Below the pieces are notes generated by a model. The model saw nothing but the letters and a program-made list of their open reading frames with translations. It did no database searches and was not told where the DNA came from. A stretch of DNA of 8,657 nt from JBQCDV01 sp051960855 (GTDB taxonomy: Bacteria > Actinomycetota > Actinomycetes > JAJZTN01): the NCBI GenBank assembly GCA_051960855.1, contig JBQCDV010000115.1, positions 1 to 8,657 on the forward strand, written 5' to 3'. Position numbers and translations under genes: made by a program. Below, piece by piece: positions 6,439-8,657 of the stretch (positions are counted from its first letter, which is position 1; each line of letters opens with the position of its first letter).

Positions 6439-7547
6439 GACGGCAACCTCAGTGTGCGGGCGACCTCGAGGACCTCGTCGGCCGACACGGAGCCGGCGAC
6501 CGCGAGGACCTCGCCGTCACGCACCCAGACGACCGCGTGCAGCAAACCGTCCCGCGACGCGATGACGGTCGCCTCCGACCCGTCGACGTCGGCGGTGCTC
6601 GTGCTCGCGAGCCCCGAGGGCAGCGGCAACGGAAGCGTGCTGCTGTCGGCTGTGTAGGCGCGCAGCTGGGCGCGGAGGCCGCCGGGCAGGCTGGGCAGGG
6701 ACAGCAGGTAGTCGCGGACCCGGTCGAACGCCACGCCCGACGAGGCGACCTCCGGGGCGCCTGCGCGACCCACGATGAGCGCCGGCACGCCGCGGGCGTC
6801 GCGCCAGACCTCGGCAACGCCCGGGCCGGCGGTGAGCCGGAACTGGCTGCCGTCGAGCCCTGGTGGCACCGGCGGTACCGAGGTCCCCGACGCCGCCGCC
6901 ACCTGAGCGGCCTTGGCCGCAGAGAAAGTGAACGTCGCACTGGCCGCGGGGCTCGCCTGGAAGCTCGGGTCTCCCACCACGCCGTGCGGCAGGGTGGCGA
7001 GCTGCGGTGCCGCGATCCCGGTCAGTCGCTGAGCCGCGGCGGCATCCGGCACATCGCGGATCGCCGGAGGTGTGGTGACGGTCAGGGTGCCGACGGCGGA
7101 GAGGTCGGGCAGCTGGACCAGGTCGCCCTCACTGAGCGATACCGGCGCGACCCGCTCGGTGTGGAAGATGGGCAGCCACTCAGCTGCGGCGGCGGCGCTG
7201 GCCCCCGTCAGCAGGACGACCGCGCTGACCGCGGCGACGACTGGGCGCCGCAGCCGAGGGAGGCCGCCGCCCCGGCGACGTCGTTCGGGCCGGGTGGGGG
7301 CGGGTGGGACGGCGACGGTGACGGGGTCTTGTGACAGAGAACGGGACAGCCGCTCCCACGCGGCGTCGGTGTCGAGGGCTGGAACCGCCTCGGGAAGGAC
7401 GGACTGGGCGATAACCGCGTCCTCGCGAGCGGCCTCGAGTGCTGCCGCGCACCGCGGGCAGCCCGCCAGATGGGTCCGGTCGGCGTCGCTCACGCCAGCC
7501 GGCTCATCGAGGAGGCGGCGGATCGTGCCGTCAGTCGGATGACGCAT
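6435..7547 (-). CDS. Membrane anti-sigma factor with ZAS zinc-binding domain and large extracytoplasmic domain
   Basis: A 370-residue protein. The cytosolic N-terminus carries H26-L-A-G-C30-P-R-C33, the H-x3-C-x2-C signature of zinc-binding anti-sigma domains. A Pro/Arg-rich linker (about 80-101) leads to one transmembrane helix (103-122, V-V-A-A-V-S-A-V-V-L-L). About 245 residues then follow outside the membrane. The end (roughly 335-368, V-V-W-V-R-D-G-E-V-L-A-V-A-G, then D-E-V-L-E-V-A-R-T-L) resembles the C-terminal pattern of DUF4367-type sensor domains; that is a tentative resemblance. Known ZAS proteins hold an ECF sigma factor inactive at the membrane until a signal triggers release. 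The ATG at 7547 has AAGGAG 10 nt upstream and overlaps the sigma gene by 17 nt. The downstream ABC genes suggest that the signal, or the compound exported, acts on this outer domain. Confidence 0.88.
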   Translation of the reverse strand: MRHPTDGTIRRLLDEPAGVSDADRTHLAGCPRCAAALEAAREDAVIAQSVLPEAVPALDTDAAWERLSRSLSQDPVTVAVPPAPTRPERRRRGGGLPRLRRPVVAAVSAVVLLTGASAAAAAEWLPIFHTERVAPVSLSEGDLVQLPDLSAVGTLTVTTPPAIRDVPDAAAAQRLTGIAAPQLATLPHGVVGDPSFQASPAASATFTFSAAKAAQVAAASGTSVPPVPPGLDGSQFRLTAGPGVAEVWRDARGVPALIVGRAGAPEVASSGVAFDRVRDYLLSLPSLPGGLRAQLRAYTADSSTLPLPLPSGLASTSTADVDGSEATVIASRDGLLHAVVWVRDGEVLAVAGSVSADEVLEVARTLRLPS

Positions 7548-8079
7548 CGTGGGTCAGCTCCTTGCGCAGGGCGGCTTCGGCGCGCCGCAGAGTCGTGCCG
7601 ACGCTGGTGGGGGACAGGTCGAGGGCGCGGGCAACCTCGCCGTAGCTCAGGCCGGAGTGGCGGAGGACGAGGACGAGGGCCTGGGGGCGGGGCAGGCGAG
7701 CCAACGCGGCTCGCACCTGGGCGCGCTCCTCGGCGGCGAGCACGGTGTCCGCTACGTCGGGGGTGTCCTCGGGGAGCGCGGGGGAGGCAGCGTTGAGCTC
7801 CCGCAGCGAGCGCCGCCGCGCCGTTCGGGCGTGGTTGAGAGCAGTGTGAGCGGCGGCGACGACCAGCCAGTTCGCGGCCTCCGGCGCTGGCACCTGCGAC
7901 CGCGCGAAGGACAGGAAGCATTCCTGCGCGACGTCCTCGGCTGCTGCAGTGGAGCCCAGGACGCGGGCCGCGACCGCGACCACGCGGCCGTAGCAGGCGC
8001 GGAAGACGTCTTCGAGGTCTGGACGCAGCGCGCCACCCGGAGGGCTGCCCCTGCTACCGCCTCGCTCGGTCCGCGCCAT
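7531..8079 (-). CDS. ECF-subfamily RNA polymerase sigma factor (sigma-70 family)
   Basis: With ATG 8079 the protein is 182 residues, normal for an ECF sigma factor. Region 2 lies at about 22-90, including L-G-S-T-A-A-A-E-D-V-A-Q-E-C-F-L (41-56), the conserved 2.2 helix that contacts core polymerase. Region 4 lies at 118-174, with L-P-R-P-Q-A-L-V-L-V-L-R (129-140) and the HTH L-S-Y-G-E-V-A-R-A-L-D-L-S-P-T-S-V (144-160). The frame stays open to 8220, but that part would overlap nagA. GTG codons at 8094 and 8088 are alternatives, and none of these starts has a clear ribosome-binding site. It is first in a four-gene operon with its own anti-sigma factor and an ABC exporter, so it probably activates transcription when released. 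I could not find a clear ECF-type autoregulatory promoter upstream. Confidence 0.92.
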   Translation of the reverse strand: MARTERGGSRGSPPGGALRPDLEDVFRACYGRVVAVAARVLGSTAAAEDVAQECFLSFARSQVPAPEAANWLVVAAAHTALNHARTARRRSLRELNAASPALPEDTPDVADTVLAAEERAQVRAALARLPRPQALVLVLRHSGLSYGEVARALDLSPTSVGTTLRRAEAALRKELTHDASSD

Positions 8080-8089
8080 CGTCGTCACT

Positions 8090-8128
8090 GTCACATGGAG
8101 GAAGCACCGCCGCGGCGGATTATGTGAC
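8090..8128 (-). promoter_or_regulatory. Candidate regulatory region upstream of the sigma operon
   Basis: Between nagA and the sigma gene the minus strand carries CATAAT (8124-8119), a -10-like box that includes the nagA TAA stop; no -35 hexamer is obvious. A 7-bp inverted repeat, GTCACAT (8090-8096) and ATGTGAC (8122-8128), encloses a 12-bp palindrome CCGCCGCGGCGG (8107-8118). These could be a promoter, a binding site or a weak hairpin. All three are short and chance is possible. Confidence 0.3.
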
Positions 8129-8657
8129 GTCGACCCGTCGCCCGTGTCGCCAGACGGCTGCAACCTGCAGGGCCTCGTCGAGCAGCACGAGGTCGGCCCA
8201 GCAGCCGGTTCGGAGGTCACCCACCGCGTCCAGCCCTAGTCGCTGCGCCGGCACCGAGGACGCAGCACGCACGGCGGTCGGCAGCGGGACGCCGGCCTGC
8301 ACCGCCTGGCGGACCGCCTCGGCCAGCGTCAGAGTCGACCCGGCCAGGGTGTCGTCCGGAAGCCGTGCAACCCCGTCCACCACCGTGACCGGCAGACCTC
8401 CGAGGGTGTAGGAGCCGTCCGCTGCGGCAGCCGCGGCCATCGCGTCGGAGACGAGCACCGCCCTGCCGGACGCCAGCTGGAGGACCGTGCGCACCACCGA
8501 CGGGTGCAGGTGGTGCCCGTCGGCGATCAGCTCGACGGTGACGCGCTCGTCCTCCAGCAGCGCGAGCGCGGGGCCGGGAGAGCGGTGATGCAGCGGGGCC
8601 ATCGCGTTGCCGAGGTGGGTCGCCCAGCGTGCCCCCGCGTCGATCGCCGCCGCCGTC
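8120..8657 (-). CDS. nagA: N-acetylglucosamine-6-phosphate deacetylase, C-terminal part (5' end outside window)
   Basis: The last 178 residues are present (first full codon at 8656); the stop is TAA 8122-8120. The visible start A-I-D-A-G-A-R-W-A-T-H-L-G-N-A-M-A-P-L-H matches the NagA 'ATHLFNAM-x-PLHHR' block, with G in place of the usual F and the metal-binding His kept. It is followed by V-T-V-E-L-I-A-D-G-H-H-L-H-P (second metal-site His region), L-V-S-D-A-M with the catalytic Asp, and D-G-V-A-R-L-P-D-D-T-L-A-G-S-T-L, all in NagA order. The enzyme removes acetate from GlcNAc-6-phosphate in the cytoplasm, giving glucosamine-6-phosphate for glycolysis or cell-wall precursor recycling. It lies 40 bp upstream of the sigma gene on the same strand, so read-through into the sigma operon is possible, but a functional link is not shown. 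Confidence 0.93.
   Translation of the reverse strand, partial: TAAAIDAGARWATHLGNAMAPLHHRSPGPALALLEDERVTVELIADGHHLHPSVVRTVLQLASGRAVLVSDAMAAAAAADGSYTLGGLPVTVVDGVARLPDDTLAGSTLTLAEAVRQAVQAGVPLPTAVRAASSVPAQRLGLDAVGDLRTGCWADLVLLDEALQVAAVWRHGRRVDVT

Noticed and set aside
5458..6657. Long plus-strand open frame (399 codons) opposite the ABC ATPase
   Set aside because: The opposite strand carries all ABC ATPase motifs. This frame is low-complexity and has no recognisable fold, typical of antisense frames in GC-rich DNA.
8080..8220. N-terminal extension of the sigma factor up to 8220
   Set aside because: It would overlap the conserved nagA end out of frame and adds 47 residues without similarity to sigma region 2.

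Overview
The window is a GC-rich, densely packed stretch of chromosome from what is most likely an actinobacterium. The grounds are strong G/C bias at third codon positions, frequent GTG starts, a probable leaderless tetR transcript, a zinc-finger (ZAS) anti-sigma factor beside an ECF sigma factor, and a TetR/MMPL pair. I cannot name a genus. No gene-free stretch exceeds 100 bp, and I saw no RNA gene, insertion sequence, CRISPR array or prophage gene.

Layout. (1) 1-786, plus strand: the C-terminal end of a LigB/DODA-type extradiol dioxygenase, then a MarR regulator that may control it. (2) 800-1605, minus strand: a two-gene unit encoding a four-helix membrane protein of unknown function and a short XRE/HipB-like repressor, joined by an ATGA overlap. 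Just upstream lie three 12-bp palindromes (consensus CTTGACGTCAAG) at exact 16-bp intervals, probably the operator of the unit. (3) 1694-4559: a divergent pair, a TetR repressor (minus) and an MMPL/RND exporter (plus). A perfect 9-4-9 inverted repeat lies between their promoters, the classic layout of a drug- or lipid-efflux locus. (4) 4589-8079, minus strand: a four-gene operon of ECF sigma factor, membrane anti-sigma factor with a large extracytoplasmic domain, ABC ATPase and ABC-2 permease. All three junctions overlap (17, 4 and 4 nt). A 15-bp hairpin spans the permease stop codon and faces the convergent MMPL gene. (5) 8120-8657, minus strand: the C-terminal half of NagA (N-acetylglucosamine-6-phosphate deacetylase), 40 bp upstream of the sigma gene.

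How the parts work together. There are four regulator-plus-effector modules side by side: MarR/dioxygenase, XRE/membrane protein, TetR/MMPL, and sigma/anti-sigma/ABC. Three of the four involve membrane proteins, so the region looks like an envelope, efflux and stress-response neighbourhood. The least familiar items are the triple-palindrome XRE/membrane-protein unit and the sigma/anti-sigma operon that carries its own ABC exporter.
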